A stretch of 64,000 nt of DNA from Marininema halotolerans (GTDB lineage: Bacteria > Bacillota > Bacilli > Thermoactinomycetales > DSM-45169): NCBI RefSeq assembly GCF_900116235.1, contig NZ_FPAA01000001.1, positions 434,001 to 498,000 on the forward strand. The letters are read 5' to 3'. The notes beneath the pieces were generated by a model that had not been told where the DNA came from, did not search any database, and worked only from the letters and a program-made list of their open reading frames with translations. The first letter of the stretch is position 1; every line of letters begins with the position of its first letter. Below, piece after piece: positions 27,701 through 36,713 of this stretch. Position numbers and translations under genes: made by a program.

Positions 27701-28291
27701 ATGCGAGAGCCGGTTCAACCATCCGGATCCTTTTTTTCTAGTCCCCCTCGTATTCAATATAGTCACCCTAGTGCAAAACACCAATGCGCCAATTGGTTAG
27801 CTCAAGCCATCCAGCTCTATCCTACCGCTTCTGAATACGCGATTCTATGCATCGGCACAGATCGATCGACAGGCGATTCTCTTGGACCTCTCGTCGGCTC
27901 TCAGTTAGAAAAAATCACCTCTCCCAATATCCAAGTCTATGGCACATTGGACGAGCCTGTACACGCAGTAAACCTTCGTCAAACTCTACTTAAGATGCGC
28001 AAAGAACTTCGTTCACCCCGGGTGATTGCCGTAGATGCCTGCCTAGGTCAGTTATCCAGTGTAGGTTGGATACAAGTCGGGAATGGTCCTTTAAAGCCGG
28101 GTGCTGGTGTCAATAAACAATTGCCTGAGGTAGGACAAATTCATATTACTGGGATCGTCAATGTTGCTGGCTTTATGGAATACTTTGTCCTTCAAAATAC
28201 GCGTCTAAGTGTCGTTATGAAAATGGCGGATATCATTGCTGCTGCATTATCCCTTGCGACACAAAATTGCTTAGTAAAACCTGCTCATTAA
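27701..28291 (+). CDS. yyaC: YyaC-family spore protein
   Basis: The 196-residue protein belongs to the YyaC family, which resembles germination proteases in fold. It contains CIGTDRSTGDSLGPLVG, TLDEPVHAVNL, VIAVDACLG and PGAGVNKQLPEVG. B. subtilis yyaC is expressed in sporulation (sigma-F regulon) and sits near spo0J, as here. The start at 27701 follows TCGGAGG. It is the only plus-strand gene between dnaB and noc. Confidence 0.9.
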   Translation: MREPVQPSGSFFSSPPRIQYSHPSAKHQCANWLAQAIQLYPTASEYAILCIGTDRSTGDSLGPLVGSQLEKITSPNIQVYGTLDEPVHAVNLRQTLLKMRKELRSPRVIAVDACLGQLSSVGWIQVGNGPLKPGAGVNKQLPEVGQIHITGIVNVAGFMEYFVLQNTRLSVVMKMADIIAAALSLATQNCLVKPAH

Positions 28292-28380
28292 GCAATCATC
28301 ATGGGGGATGTAAAACAATCAATTTCTCTCACTCATCCCTTTTAAGTAACTCACCCGTTTTGGTTAATCAACATGCTTTA

Positions 28381-28433
28381 TCAAACAAATAAGAAGCCGA
28401 TTCCACTAGCGGAACGGCTTCTTATTTGTTTGA
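28381..28433. terminator. Bidirectional terminator between yyaC and the lipid kinase gene
   Basis: Arms TCAAACAAATAAGAAGCCG and CGGCTTCTTATTTGTTTGA, extended by TTCC/GGAA after a single bulge, enclose a six-base loop. The flanks are A- and T-rich on the two strands. Confidence 0.85.
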
Positions 28434-28467
28434 TAAAAGAATAGGATAGCTGCCGGCTAATTTGATC

Positions 28468-29352
28468 TCATCCCGCACGTAAGGAGGACGGGTTCACTGT
28501 AAACTCAATGGGTGTCTTTCCTTTACTCTCCCCATCGATTTGTACCATCAAATCATGTTTTGCCTCAATGCGAACCTGTCGAGCTTGAAAAATATGAACC
28601 GCAGGATGTTGGATATGATTACCCAGAAATACACGAGGAAACATGAACAAAAGCATTCCTTTACTAATGCCATCCACAACACATATATCCAACAATCCAT
28701 CCTGATCGGAAGCATCTGGGCAAATCTTCATACCGCCACCGTAATAAGGAATATTTGCGACTGCGATTAACCATGTCTTTTGGAAATGATGTTCTTTTCC
28801 ATCTACATGGATAGTCACGGCGGTTGGGCGAAAACGCCCTAGAACCCGTAGCACGCCAACCACATAGGACAACTTACCCAACCACTTCTTTAACGGAAAT
28901 TGGTTTACCCACTTTGTCACACTGCCATCAAATCCGATCCCCGCAGTATTAACCATCCTCCCTTCATTTTTTTCTGTTCCTATAAAGTCAGCAGTATCCC
29001 GTAGGGTCGTACGCTGCGCTAAAATTCGTTCCAGTGCCGCGATGGGATTCCAAGGAATCGATTGGGCACGGGCATAATCATTTCCTGAACCGAGTGGAAT
29101 ATAACCCAGTATCGTATCAAAACCACTTATTCCATTGGCTACTTCATGAACGGTACCGTCTCCACCAACCGCTACCACAATTTCAGCTTGATCTAGGGCC
29201 GCTTGTTGAGCCAATTCGATACCGTGTCCAGGTCGCTCGGTAAAATACCATTGATACGAAACGTTCTTTTGTTGCAAATGGTGTTCCAACACCGGCCACA
29301 TCTTACGCGCTTTTCCCTTACCAGATATCGGGTTCACTATAAAAACGATCAT
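28468..29352 (-). CDS. Diacylglycerol kinase-type lipid kinase (DgkB/YegS family)
   Basis: The 294-residue protein has the lipid kinase catalytic core: VNPISGKGKA at the N-terminus, VAVGGDGTVHEV near residue 60 and IPLGSGNDYAR. A C-terminal beta-rich domain follows. Members phosphorylate diacylglycerol or related lipids with ATP; the exact lipid cannot be told from sequence. It is not obviously linked in function to its neighbours. Confidence 0.88.
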   Translation of the reverse strand: MIVFIVNPISGKGKARKMWPVLEHHLQQKNVSYQWYFTERPGHGIELAQQAALDQAEIVVAVGGDGTVHEVANGISGFDTILGYIPLGSGNDYARAQSIPWNPIAALERILAQRTTLRDTADFIGTEKNEGRMVNTAGIGFDGSVTKWVNQFPLKKWLGKLSYVVGVLRVLGRFRPTAVTIHVDGKEHHFQKTWLIAVANIPYYGGGMKICPDASDQDGLLDICVVDGISKGMLLFMFPRVFLGNHIQHPAVHIFQARQVRIEAKHDLMVQIDGESKGKTPIEFTVNPSSLRAG

Positions 29353-29388
29353 TCCTATGCCCTCTCCTGATTCATTTAAGATGATTGG

Positions 29389-29943
29389 TCATTTTTGGAT
29401 GACTTCCATTGGATGTGGAGATGCGTTATCTCCATCCTCCATTTCGATCGTTGGTTGTAAAGCTTGAGCAATCGCCTCATGTTCCTCTTTAGAAAGGCGA
29501 TAGGATGATATCCCCTGTTGAATCGGCTTTGCGTAGTTATACGAAACCCCTTGGCTTCCAGAGAGACTACTGATCACAATACCATCTTTATTCTCATCCA
29601 AAAAAGCCAATGAGAAGCTTAGATCGGAAGCCCGCTCGCCTATCGCATTGTACCTCACCAGACCCATGCGTCCTTTTAGCTTGGAAAGGCGTGTGTGTAT
29701 CCCCTCTAAATGGGCAATTACAAGATCTCCATCGATTTGATCGGATTCGAGGAGTGATTTTAATTCTTCTCCCTTCCCCAATTTACTTTCTAGTCGCTGA
29801 ATCGACCGCTTTTGACGACGGACTTGCACAGTAAGCACCATCATCCAAAAACCTAAAACCACAAGCAAACCAATTCCTGCTAGAATCACTTCAGGGAAAA
29901 CCCCTTGTAATTCATTCATTAACCCATCCATCTCCACCACCAT
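29389..29943 (-). CDS. DUF4446 family membrane protein
   Basis: The product is about 184 residues, with one N-terminal transmembrane helix (GIGLLVVLGFWMMVL), a basic coiled-coil-like linker (RRQKRSIQRLESKL) and a soluble domain with RYNAIGERASDLSFSLAFLD, characteristic of DUF4446. The family sits beside spo0J/soj in many Bacillales. The start is uncertain: several in-frame ATG and GTG codons lie between 29931 and 29961, and AAGGAG lies just before 29943. Function is unknown. Confidence 0.8.
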   Translation of the reverse strand: MVVEMDGLMNELQGVFPEVILAGIGLLVVLGFWMMVLTVQVRRQKRSIQRLESKLGKGEELKSLLESDQIDGDLVIAHLEGIHTRLSKLKGRMGLVRYNAIGERASDLSFSLAFLDENKDGIVISSLSGSQGVSYNYAKPIQQGISSYRLSKEEHEAIAQALQPTIEMEDGDNASPHPMEVIQK

Positions 29944-29982
29944 GGCTCTCCTTCCCATCATCCTACAAATCTTATTCCTTGA

Positions 29983-31131
29983 TTACCACCCAGCAAATTC
30001 CCTATGAATTTCTTCAATTGCCTGGATGAATGCATCAATTTCTTTGTCGGTTGTAAAATATCCTGGGCTTACTCGTACGGTACCATTCATCCCCGTACCA
30101 TTGCTTTGATGGGCAATTGGTGCACAATGAAATCCGGATCGAACAGCAATGTCATACTCTTGGTCAAGAACGGTTGCAATCTCTTCACTCGCCACGCCGT
30201 CCATATTAAATGAAAGGATGGCTACGTTTTGGGAAGGTGGCAGATAAAGGTTCACCCCATCCAGGTCCTGCAGTCGGGTACGCACACGAGCAATTAAGTC
30301 CAGTTCTTTTTGGTGAATCGCTTCCACTCCCTTCTCTTCAAGAAAGCGAAGCCCCGCTCGCCAACCAACAATTCCAGGTGCATTTTGCGTTCCACTTTCA
30401 TAACTATAAGGGCGTTCATTCAATGGGGTAAGTTCTTCTGAGCGATTACCCGTTCCACCTTGCAAGAGGGGAGAAAGGGAAATACCAGGACGTACATAAA
30501 GCCCACCTGTCCCTTGTGGTCCAAATAATCCTTTGTGACCAGGAAAGGTGAGGAAGTCAATTGGAAGTGCTTGGACGTCGATAGGAATACGTCCAGCGGT
30601 TTGCGCTGCATCAACCAACAAGGGTATTCCAAAATGCCGTGCGATTTCGCCAACTTCTTCAATAGGAAGGATCGCCCCCGTCACATTGGATGCATGGGTC
30701 ATCGCAATCAAATTGGTGTCCGGGGTTATCGCTTTTTCCATGGCATCCATATCAATTAATCCTGAAGAAGTTGGAGGAACATGAGTAACTTTAATTCCGA
30801 TCTCATGTTGAAGCATCGCTAAGGGACGGGCCACTGCATGGTGTTCCCAACTGCTCGTAAGTACATGATCCCCGGGACGTAGCCAGCCCTTACATACTTG
30901 GTTAATTGCATGGGTTCCATTCAGGCAAAACCATATATCTTCGGGTGCCTCTGTATGAAAAAGCCGGGAAAGAGCAGCACGTGTCTCTTCCACCAACTTT
31001 CTTGATTTCCTAGCCAAGCGATGTCCGCCACGACCTGGACTGGAACCACACTCTTCCATAAAGCGTGCCATCTCTGTAACAACGGACGTTGGTTTTGGCC
31101 ACGTTGTTGCCGCATTGTCTAAATAGATCAA
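29983..31131 (-). CDS. Cysteine desulfurase-like class V aminotransferase
   Basis: This PLP enzyme of about 382 residues has the fold-type I features of cysteine desulfurases. It shows YLDNAATTWPKP at the N-terminus, the HASNVTGAI region, DAAQTAGRIP, and the PLP lysine in FPGHKGLFGPQG. The catalytic cysteine loop RSGFHCAP is near the C-terminus. The start is taken as TTG at 31131, behind AAAAGGGG; an upstream TTG at 31152 gives seven more residues. It would supply sulfur for thio-cofactors or Fe-S clusters; no scaffold gene is adjacent. Confidence 0.85.
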   Translation of the reverse strand: MIYLDNAATTWPKPTSVVTEMARFMEECGSSPGRGGHRLARKSRKLVEETRAALSRLFHTEAPEDIWFCLNGTHAINQVCKGWLRPGDHVLTSSWEHHAVARPLAMLQHEIGIKVTHVPPTSSGLIDMDAMEKAITPDTNLIAMTHASNVTGAILPIEEVGEIARHFGIPLLVDAAQTAGRIPIDVQALPIDFLTFPGHKGLFGPQGTGGLYVRPGISLSPLLQGGTGNRSEELTPLNERPYSYESGTQNAPGIVGWRAGLRFLEEKGVEAIHQKELDLIARVRTRLQDLDGVNLYLPPSQNVAILSFNMDGVASEEIATVLDQEYDIAVRSGFHCAPIAHQSNGTGMNGTVRVSPGYFTTDKEIDAFIQAIEEIHREFAGW

Positions 31132-31190
31132 GGTTAAAAACCCCTTTTCCAATCACATGGATCATCCAATAGAGAATGTCGTTGTGATCC

Positions 31191-31231
31191 AAAAAACAAA
31201 CCCCTGTCAAGCGATACGCCAACATGGGTTT
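31191..31231 (-). terminator. Terminator after spo0J
   Basis: On the minus strand AAACCCATGT pairs with ACAGGGGTTT (one mismatch), followed by GTTTTTT. It separates spo0J from the desulfurase-like gene. Confidence 0.6.
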
Positions 31232-31257
31232 GGGATGATAAATCCCGCAACCCATCG

Positions 31258-32121
31258 TTAATCAATAATGCGATCCTTATGTAAGATCTCAACCAATCGT
31301 TCCAATTCACGCTGAGAGTAATACTCGATTTCAATCCGTCCTTTTTTTCGTCCTTGTCGAATTCGCACGGGTGTACTATATGCTTCTTGTAACAAATCTT
31401 CATACCGTTTATATGCAGAAGGAGTCTCTTCACGCTTCTTGTTTTTCTTTTTTGGTTGCAAAGTACCCGCAGTTTGTTGAACCCATTCCTCTAATTGACG
31501 CACACTCGCATCTTCTTTCTCCACTTTCTGCGCTAAGTGCAACATCATCTCTCGATCCTTTACTCCTAATAGCGCACGCGCATGTCCCATCGACAATGTT
31601 CCACGTGAAACACTCTCCTGTAATTCAACAGGCAACTGTAATAACCGCAGGAAATTAGCCACATGAGGACGACTTTTACCCACACGAACAGCCAATTCTT
31701 CTTGGGTGATAGAAAGATGATTCTGCAGTTTTTTATAGGCTTGAGCAATCTCCATCGAATTCAAATCTTCCCGTTGTAAATTTTCGATGAGCGCGATCTC
31801 CATCATCTGCTCATCGGAAAATTCCCGAATAACAACAGGAACTTTAGCTAAACCCACTTCTTTCCCGGCACGAAATCGGCGTTCCCCTGCGACGATTTCA
31901 TATCCGCGTATGCTTTTTCTCACAACGAGGGGTTGAACAATTCCATGTTCTTGAATCGAGGCCATCAACTCTTCCAAGGCTTCAGCGTCAAAATGTTTAC
32001 GTGGCTGATATGGATTAGGCCTTAATTCTGTAATTGAAACTTCATTAAATGATTCATTTTCCTCGATTTGTGCTGTAGGAAAGAGAGCGTCCAGTCCCTT
32101 TCCTAATCCTTTACTGGCCAT
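31258..32121 (-). CDS. spo0J: Spo0J/ParB chromosome partitioning protein
   Basis: This is a CTP-dependent DNA clamp that loads at parS, spreads, recruits SMC condensin and stimulates Soj. The 287-residue sequence has the N-terminal CTPase region with GYEIVAGERRFRA, a central helix-turn-helix domain (TQEELAVRVGKSRPHVANFLRLL), a basic linker and a C-terminal dimer domain. It overlaps soj by 11 bp. A parS site lies inside the gene. Confidence 0.97.
   Translation of the reverse strand: MASKGLGKGLDALFPTAQIEENESFNEVSITELRPNPYQPRKHFDAEALEELMASIQEHGIVQPLVVRKSIRGYEIVAGERRFRAGKEVGLAKVPVVIREFSDEQMMEIALIENLQREDLNSMEIAQAYKKLQNHLSITQEELAVRVGKSRPHVANFLRLLQLPVELQESVSRGTLSMGHARALLGVKDREMMLHLAQKVEKEDASVRQLEEWVQQTAGTLQPKKKNKKREETPSAYKRYEDLLQEAYSTPVRIRQGRKKGRIEIEYYSQRELERLVEILHKDRIID
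31597..31612. promoter_or_regulatory. parS site inside spo0J
   Basis: TGTTCCACGTGAAACA is identical to the 16-bp B. subtilis parS consensus. A parS within spo0J is also found in B. subtilis. Confidence 0.97.
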
Positions 32122-32875
32122 TTCCCATCACTTCCTTTGCCAAAGCTACATAACATTCTGCGCCTTTAGAACGGGCATCATAGGAAAGAATCGGTTTTCC
32201 ATGACTGGGAGCTTCACTTAGCCGAACATTTCGTGGAATCACCGTCTGGTATACTTTCTGTTGAAAGTATTTCTTCACTTCATCCATTACCTGTACCGAT
32301 AAGTTGGTCCGCCCATCAAACATTGTTAATAGAACCCCTTCGATTTCCAATCGTTTATTTAGATGCTTCTGCACGATCCGGACCGTATTAAGCAACTGCC
32401 CTAGCCCTTCCAACGCATAAAATTCACATTGAATTGGTATTAATACAGCATCTGCCGCCGTTAGCGAATTGATGGTTAATACGCCTAAGGATGGAGGACA
32501 ATCAATGAGGATATAGTCATATTCTTCTCGAATTTTTTGCAGTGCACGTTTAAGACGGAGTTCTCGGGATAATGTGTTTACTAATTCAATCTCCGCCCCT
32601 GCAAGTGCGATCGTAGCAGGAATTACATCGAGCCCTTCCATGGAAGTATGCAATACAACTTCTTGCATCAGTGCTTCGTTGATTAAGACATCATAAATGC
32701 ATTGATTAACCTCAGCTTTGTTAATCCCCAAACCCGAAGTTGTATTTCCTTGGGGATCGATATCCACAATCAGTGTTTTCTTACCCTGGTTCACTAAACT
32801 CGCACCCAGGTTAATGGAAGTGGTTGTCTTACCCACTCCCCCTTTCTGATTGGCGATCGCAACGACATGACTCAT
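32111..32875 (-). CDS. soj: Soj/ParA partitioning ATPase
   Basis: This is a Walker-type ATPase that moves origins with Spo0J and regulates DnaA. The 254-residue protein has the deviant Walker A motif KGGVGKTTTSIN, the motif DIDPQGNTTSG, and Walker B-like ILIDCPPSLG. The short N-terminus (MSHVVAIANQKGG) is that of chromosomal ParA. It lies between noc and spo0J in the usual operon order. Confidence 0.97.
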   Translation of the reverse strand: MSHVVAIANQKGGVGKTTTSINLGASLVNQGKKTLIVDIDPQGNTTSGLGINKAEVNQCIYDVLINEALMQEVVLHTSMEGLDVIPATIALAGAEIELVNTLSRELRLKRALQKIREEYDYILIDCPPSLGVLTINSLTAADAVLIPIQCEFYALEGLGQLLNTVRIVQKHLNKRLEIEGVLLTMFDGRTNLSVQVMDEVKKYFQQKVYQTVIPRNVRLSEAPSHGKPILSYDARSKGAECYVALAKEVMGNGQ

Positions 32876-32931
32876 CTTTACACCTCAATTCGATGACTGT
32901 GATGGGATTTCAACTCGATGAATTCCGGTTT

Positions 32932-33753
32932 TCACTTAGGAATACGAATAACAACCTCATAAAAATCATCAAATTCCTGTTCATCCGCAGACACAGCTAA
33001 GCCTGAATCCTTCACCATATCCACTGATTGCCGAATCGTATTCATTGCAATGCGGACATCACGTGAAAAGGATTTTCGTTTTCTTTTCCGTTGAGGAGGT
33101 TGGGCTTCCATCAACTTTCGGATCCGCTCTTCGGTCTGTTTCACATTTAATTCCTTCTCGATAACCTCTGCTAACACCATCAGCTGCGCTTCTGCTTCTT
33201 TAAGGATCAATAACGCTCGGGCATGCCGCTCTGTGATTTCACGGCGCATTAGCGCCTGACGAACTGGCTCAGGTAAATGCAATAACCGTAGTTTATTTGC
33301 AACGGTTGACTGACCTTTTCCAAGGCGTTGCGCCAAGCTCTCTTGGGTCAACTCATGCAATTCAATCAATTTCTGATAAGCTAACGCTTCCTCAATTGCC
33401 GTAAGGCCTTCTCGTTGTAAGTTCTCAATTAAAGAAGCTGAAGCCGCTTCCGTATCACTCATCTCCCGGACAATTCCGGGAATCGTATCCAAGCCTATTT
33501 TTTTTACTGCACGTAAGCGCCTTTCCCCAGCGATTAACTCATAGCCACCAAGAGTCGTTCGGACCACAATCGGTTGGATGACACCATGTGTACGGATAGT
33601 TTGACATAATTCTTCAATTCGTTCATCATCAAAAATCGTCCTAGGTTGATAGGGACTGGGTTGAATGAGATGAACCGCTAGTTGCTTAACCTCGTCCCTA
33701 TCTTGTTCTTCTTTATCCGCTATGCCAAATAGGCGACTAAACGGCTCTCTCAT
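32932..33753 (-). CDS. noc: Nucleoid occlusion protein Noc
   Basis: Noc is a ParB paralogue that binds its own sites (NBS) and the membrane to block division over the nucleoid. The 273-residue protein has an N-terminal amphipathic segment ([12 protein letters not shown]) used for membrane binding, the ParB-type [13 protein letters not shown], and a helix-turn-helix domain with [19 protein letters not shown]. The start is ATG at 33753 with AGGTGG upstream; a GTG at 33768 is too near that site. It lies immediately upstream of soj, 56 bp away. Confidence 0.95.
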   Translation of the reverse strand: MREPFSRLFGIADKEEQDRDEVKQLAVHLIQPSPYQPRTIFDDERIEELCQTIRTHGVIQPIVVRTTLGGYELIAGERRLRAVKKIGLDTIPGIVREMSDTEAASASLIENLQREGLTAIEEALAYQKLIELHELTQESLAQRLGKGQSTVANKLRLLHLPEPVRQALMRREITERHARALLILKEAEAQLMVLAEVIEKELNVKQTEERIRKLMEAQPPQRKRKRKSFSRDVRIAMNTIRQSVDMVKDSGLAVSADEQEFDDFYEVVIRIPK

Positions 33754-34099
33754 ACTTGTGGACACCACCTATATTGGTATCAAATTCATACCATCACTAC
33801 GTAAAACCCTAGCAACCTTCCGTATGGTTGCCTACTTCTTTCTTGGTTTGATTTCTTGTCTTCTTCTACCCCCAGCTAGGTTCAAAACCTTTTCTTATGA
33901 GGTAGCCAGTAATCCCTATGGTTACAACTTCAATGGATCCTGCCTTTCCAACTACTCTTTCACGTTAGGCAATCAAAAACACTGGCATATCGCTTCCCCG
34001 CGCCTGCAGATGGATGAAAACCCTTTGAGAGGAAGTTACACTTCCTTAACCTCTTCATCTCAGTTAACAAAGGTTCTCCTTCATTCATACTACATCACT

Positions 34100-34320
34100 T
34101 CCTGTGCATAATGGAAAAACATTTGCTAACCCATTCGGCAATCTCCTTCGCTTTGTATGGTTGTTCTTTCGTTAGGAGATCGATAATCGCTTGAGAACCG
34201 GCTCTCTCAAATTAGTGGATAAGTAGGATGCTAATAACTTCTGAGTATCAGCGATTTCGGAAGGGATACGGGAGTAGCGACTTACGATTCAAGCAACTAA
34301 CAGATCCCCTTAATCAATCC
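34100..34320 (-). pseudogene. Possible frameshifted remnant of a gene
   Basis: Two minus-strand frames read as protein-like when joined by one frameshift near 34205. The first includes SEIADTQKLLASYLSTNL and the second IIDLLTKEQPYKAKEIAEW. Neither has a start with a ribosome site, and stops interrupt both. I do not recognise the family. The evidence is composition only. Confidence 0.25.
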
Positions 34321-34586
34321 CACTTCGCTCAACAAAAGTGATCGAGGTACTAATACGAGTGAGCATCCATAGAAAGTTTTTTTGTTTCTATCATGCTGAA
34401 ATAACAGGGTTATGGATTTATTGGGAAAAAGAAGCCCTTTCCTATCCATTGATTACTCAACATGAAAATACATTTCATCACCAGGTTATTTACTGTATTA
34501 CTTATTCGACTCGAAGAACAAAGAACCTGCCAATTCCCTATCATCCTCCATGCCAATCCCAGGAATCCTTAATCATTCATCATAAA

Positions 34587-34602
34587 TGTTTCACGTGGAA
34601 CA
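34587..34602. promoter_or_regulatory. Second parS site, between noc and the ParM-like gene
   Basis: TGTTTCACGTGGAACA is the exact reverse complement of the parS consensus. It lies in noncoding DNA about 770 bp before the ParM-like gene. Confidence 0.97.
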
Positions 34603-35214
34603 ATATTGGGCTGATTCGCATGGCAATGTTTCTTCATCCAATAACCTTATTAACGTTCATTCTCTCATCATTTATTTTTCAAACAACTCCACCTTTACAT
34701 GGAAGAGGTAAATATATCCACATTGTTGCCGCTCTTATAGCGATGTTTATCCCCTAACTTCCTAGCAAGCCCTACTACCCTTCGAGTTCTTTGGGCTAAA
34801 CAATTGCATGCGTAAGTGATACAACTCCTCAACGGTCCTGTCATCTGCAAATCATTGATCTTCTTATCCAAACACTTATTTCCTATTTACAATAACAAGT
34901 GAACCCACTCCATGTTATTCTTTGGTGAATGAAAAGTATGGGATTCACGCTCCCCCAAAGGGAAAGCGAATCAATTTCATTCTCACATTGATTCCGCAGT
35001 TTCCCTCTCTATGAAAATAACCTCTTGAAACGAAACGTCTTTCTGTTTACGATAAATATAAACATCCTCATACCTTAGCAATATTGCTCCACATTTTTCA
35101 TTCTGCAAAGAATCTCCTAATAAAAATACGATCCTATGAAAAAGGGGTAATATTCGGCAAAGAAATCAATCAATAAATTTATTATTTAAAAATACATAGG
35201 ATACATAAATCGAC

Positions 35215-35241
35215 AAATATGATTAATACTATGTCATATTT
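35215..35241. repeat. Inverted repeat upstream of the ParM-like gene
   Basis: AAATATGA and TCATATTT are separated by 11 bases, with GAC and GTC just outside. A direct repeat ATACATAGG/ATACATAAA lies about 20 bases before it. These could be an operator or part of a centromere-like site; the AT-rich setting makes chance repeats possible. Confidence 0.35.
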
Positions 35242-35275
35242 CGTCAAAAATAAGGTGAGTATGTCGCCTTTTTTA

Positions 35276-35305
35276 TTGACCCTGCTTATAATGCACTGAT
35301 AAAAT
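35276..35305 (+). promoter_or_regulatory. Candidate promoter of the ParM-like gene
   Basis: TTGACC and TAAAAT are separated by 18 bases, ending 52 bases before the ATG. A weak terminator-like hairpin (AAGGTGA/TCGCCTT then T-run) lies just upstream at 35248-35275. Confidence 0.5.
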
Positions 35306-35357
35306 TAAGATTGAAGCAAAAGTGACGCCCTTCGACAACAAAGGGGAGGTAAAAGAG

Positions 35358-36551
35358 ATGAGTACACCTATATATATCGGAAACGACCAAGGGTATTATG
35401 GCACCAAAGTGGTAAGTCGCAACAATGACAAGTTTCTCAAAATGTTTATTCGGAACATGGTGGTACCCAATCGTGTAGGAGAAATCACCTACAACAATGA
35501 CCCTCATAACATCATGTATCGGGAAAATAGTAACGACAGAGAGTGGTTTGTTGGAAAACTAGCCATCGAGCAATCGGCTGACGACGAACTATTTGACTCC
35601 CACGAACGACGTTTATTTAGCCCAACATGGTTCCGGGAACAAGAGTATCTCATCATGTTCCGTGTCAGCACCGGGCTAATGCTTCAGGGAAACCCTGATG
35701 CAGAACCAGTCGTCTCCGTCGCACTCCCTACGGACAGTTACATTGATTATAAAGAAGAATTAAAACGGCGGTTAATCGGTAAACATAGCTTTGAAATTAA
35801 GCAAGGCAACCTTCCGTATCGGAAGATTGAATTTGAAATCAAACGTGAAAATTTGTACGTAATCAGTCAGCCGATGGCAACCCTCTTCCACATTGCACTC
35901 GATAGAGAAGGTCAGCTTCTGAATGAAGATCTCTTTATCCAGAAAGTAAGCATTAACGACCTCGGATTTGGTACCTCGGATGTGGAAACGCTTCATGGTG
36001 AAACCATCATCAAACGTCAAAGCTTCACATCCCGTCATGCAATGATTAACGTCTATCAACTTCTCTCCCAGAGACTCCATGAGTTTACACGGGATGTCGA
36101 TCCAGAAAAGACCGGAAAAGATTATCCGATCTGGAGTTTAAATCGGATTATACGCTCCAATGAAATTAGTTTTAAAGGGACCGTCTACGATGTATCCGAT
36201 ATCGTAAAAGAATCCATCGAAGAAGTAGGAAGCTCCCTTGTCGAAGAAGTTTGGACTCGATTGGATTATGCAGATGACATCACCTATATCATTCTAACGG
36301 GTGGCTCTTCCATTCCATTTAAAACCCACTACCGGGAGCAATTTGGAGATAAATTGATCTTTGCTGAGGATTATGGAATTGATGCCCAATTCGCCAATGC
36401 TTTTGGACTCTGCAAATTTACCCAATCAAAGTCCCGCTCCGTACCAAGTAAATCTCAACAAGAAGTGGCCTCCACCATTCAAGAAGAGTTTACGGTACCA
36501 GCATCCGCTGAAAAACCTGTAAAACGTGACAAACAAGCCGTTAAGAAATAA
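35358..36551 (+). CDS. ParM/StbA-family actin-like ATPase
   Basis: The 397-residue protein has the actin ATPase motifs: phosphate-1 NDQGYYGTK (residues 9-17), phosphate-2 DLGFGTSDVETL (about 200) and the adenosine loop ILTGGSS (about 313). Filament formation and ATP hydrolysis are therefore expected. ParM-family proteins push plasmid copies apart; this one is chromosomal and lies beside noc, soj, spo0J and a parS. It is longer than R1 ParM (about 320), with a charged, probably flexible 40-residue C-terminal tail. The start at 35358 follows AAGGGGAGG. No ParR-like DNA-binding adaptor gene follows; instead there is the unusual protein at 36714. It could be a domesticated plasmid system or a dedicated chromosomal cytoskeleton. 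Confidence 0.85.
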   Translation: MSTPIYIGNDQGYYGTKVVSRNNDKFLKMFIRNMVVPNRVGEITYNNDPHNIMYRENSNDREWFVGKLAIEQSADDELFDSHERRLFSPTWFREQEYLIMFRVSTGLMLQGNPDAEPVVSVALPTDSYIDYKEELKRRLIGKHSFEIKQGNLPYRKIEFEIKRENLYVISQPMATLFHIALDREGQLLNEDLFIQKVSINDLGFGTSDVETLHGETIIKRQSFTSRHAMINVYQLLSQRLHEFTRDVDPEKTGKDYPIWSLNRIIRSNEISFKGTVYDVSDIVKESIEEVGSSLVEEVWTRLDYADDITYIILTGGSSIPFKTHYREQFGDKLIFAEDYGIDAQFANAFGLCKFTQSKSRSVPSKSQQEVASTIQEEFTVPASAEKPVKRDKQAVKK

Positions 36552-36579
36552 GAGCCCCACACCTAGAGATATTTAAATT

Positions 36580-36603
36580 CCCCCAGGGCATACGCTCTGG
36601 GGG
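36580..36603 (+). terminator. Hairpin downstream of the ParM-like gene
   Basis: CCCCCAGGGC pairs with GCTCTGGGGG (one G-U) through an ATAC loop, 28 bp after the stop. The following T content is low, so termination may be incomplete. Confidence 0.6.
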
Positions 36604-36645
36604 ATTCCATCATCATTGGAATTACTCCGGCGACATGCCATGGAA

Positions 36646-36683
36646 CCCCACTAACCTTTGGTTACAGGGGGAATCGCTTTTTT
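36646..36683 (+). terminator. Terminator-like hairpin in the leader of the 567-residue protein gene
   Basis: CCCC-AC-TAACC and GGTTA-CA-GGGG pair around TTT, followed within eight bases by TTTTTT. It is only 30 bp before the next start codon. It may therefore be an attenuator for that gene, or a second terminator of the ParM-like gene. I recognise no known riboswitch class. Confidence 0.5.
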
Positions 36684-36713
36684 ACACCCTGGAAAAAAGG
36701 AGGGGAACCTATC

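Larger units (their letters stand above)
33754..35357. other. 1.6-kb region without a convincing gene, carrying a parS site
   Basis: In B. subtilis noc is followed directly by rsmG; here this stretch starts an insertion. The open frames in it lack ribosome sites and protein-like composition. It contains a perfect parS at 34587-34602 and a possible decayed minus-strand gene at about 34100-34320. AT-rich sequence with inverted and direct repeats lies at 35190-35245, then the promoter of the ParM-like gene. Confidence 0.6.

Noticed and set aside
33722-34111. Plus-strand open frame of 129 codons starting inside noc
   Set aside because: It starts antisense to noc, has no ribosome site and has unusual Phe/Ser/Leu-rich composition without a recognisable domain.
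34338-34757. Plus-strand open frame of 139 codons over the parS site
   Set aside because: No ribosome site, His/Ile-rich composition typical of translated AT-rich noncoding DNA, and a parS inside.
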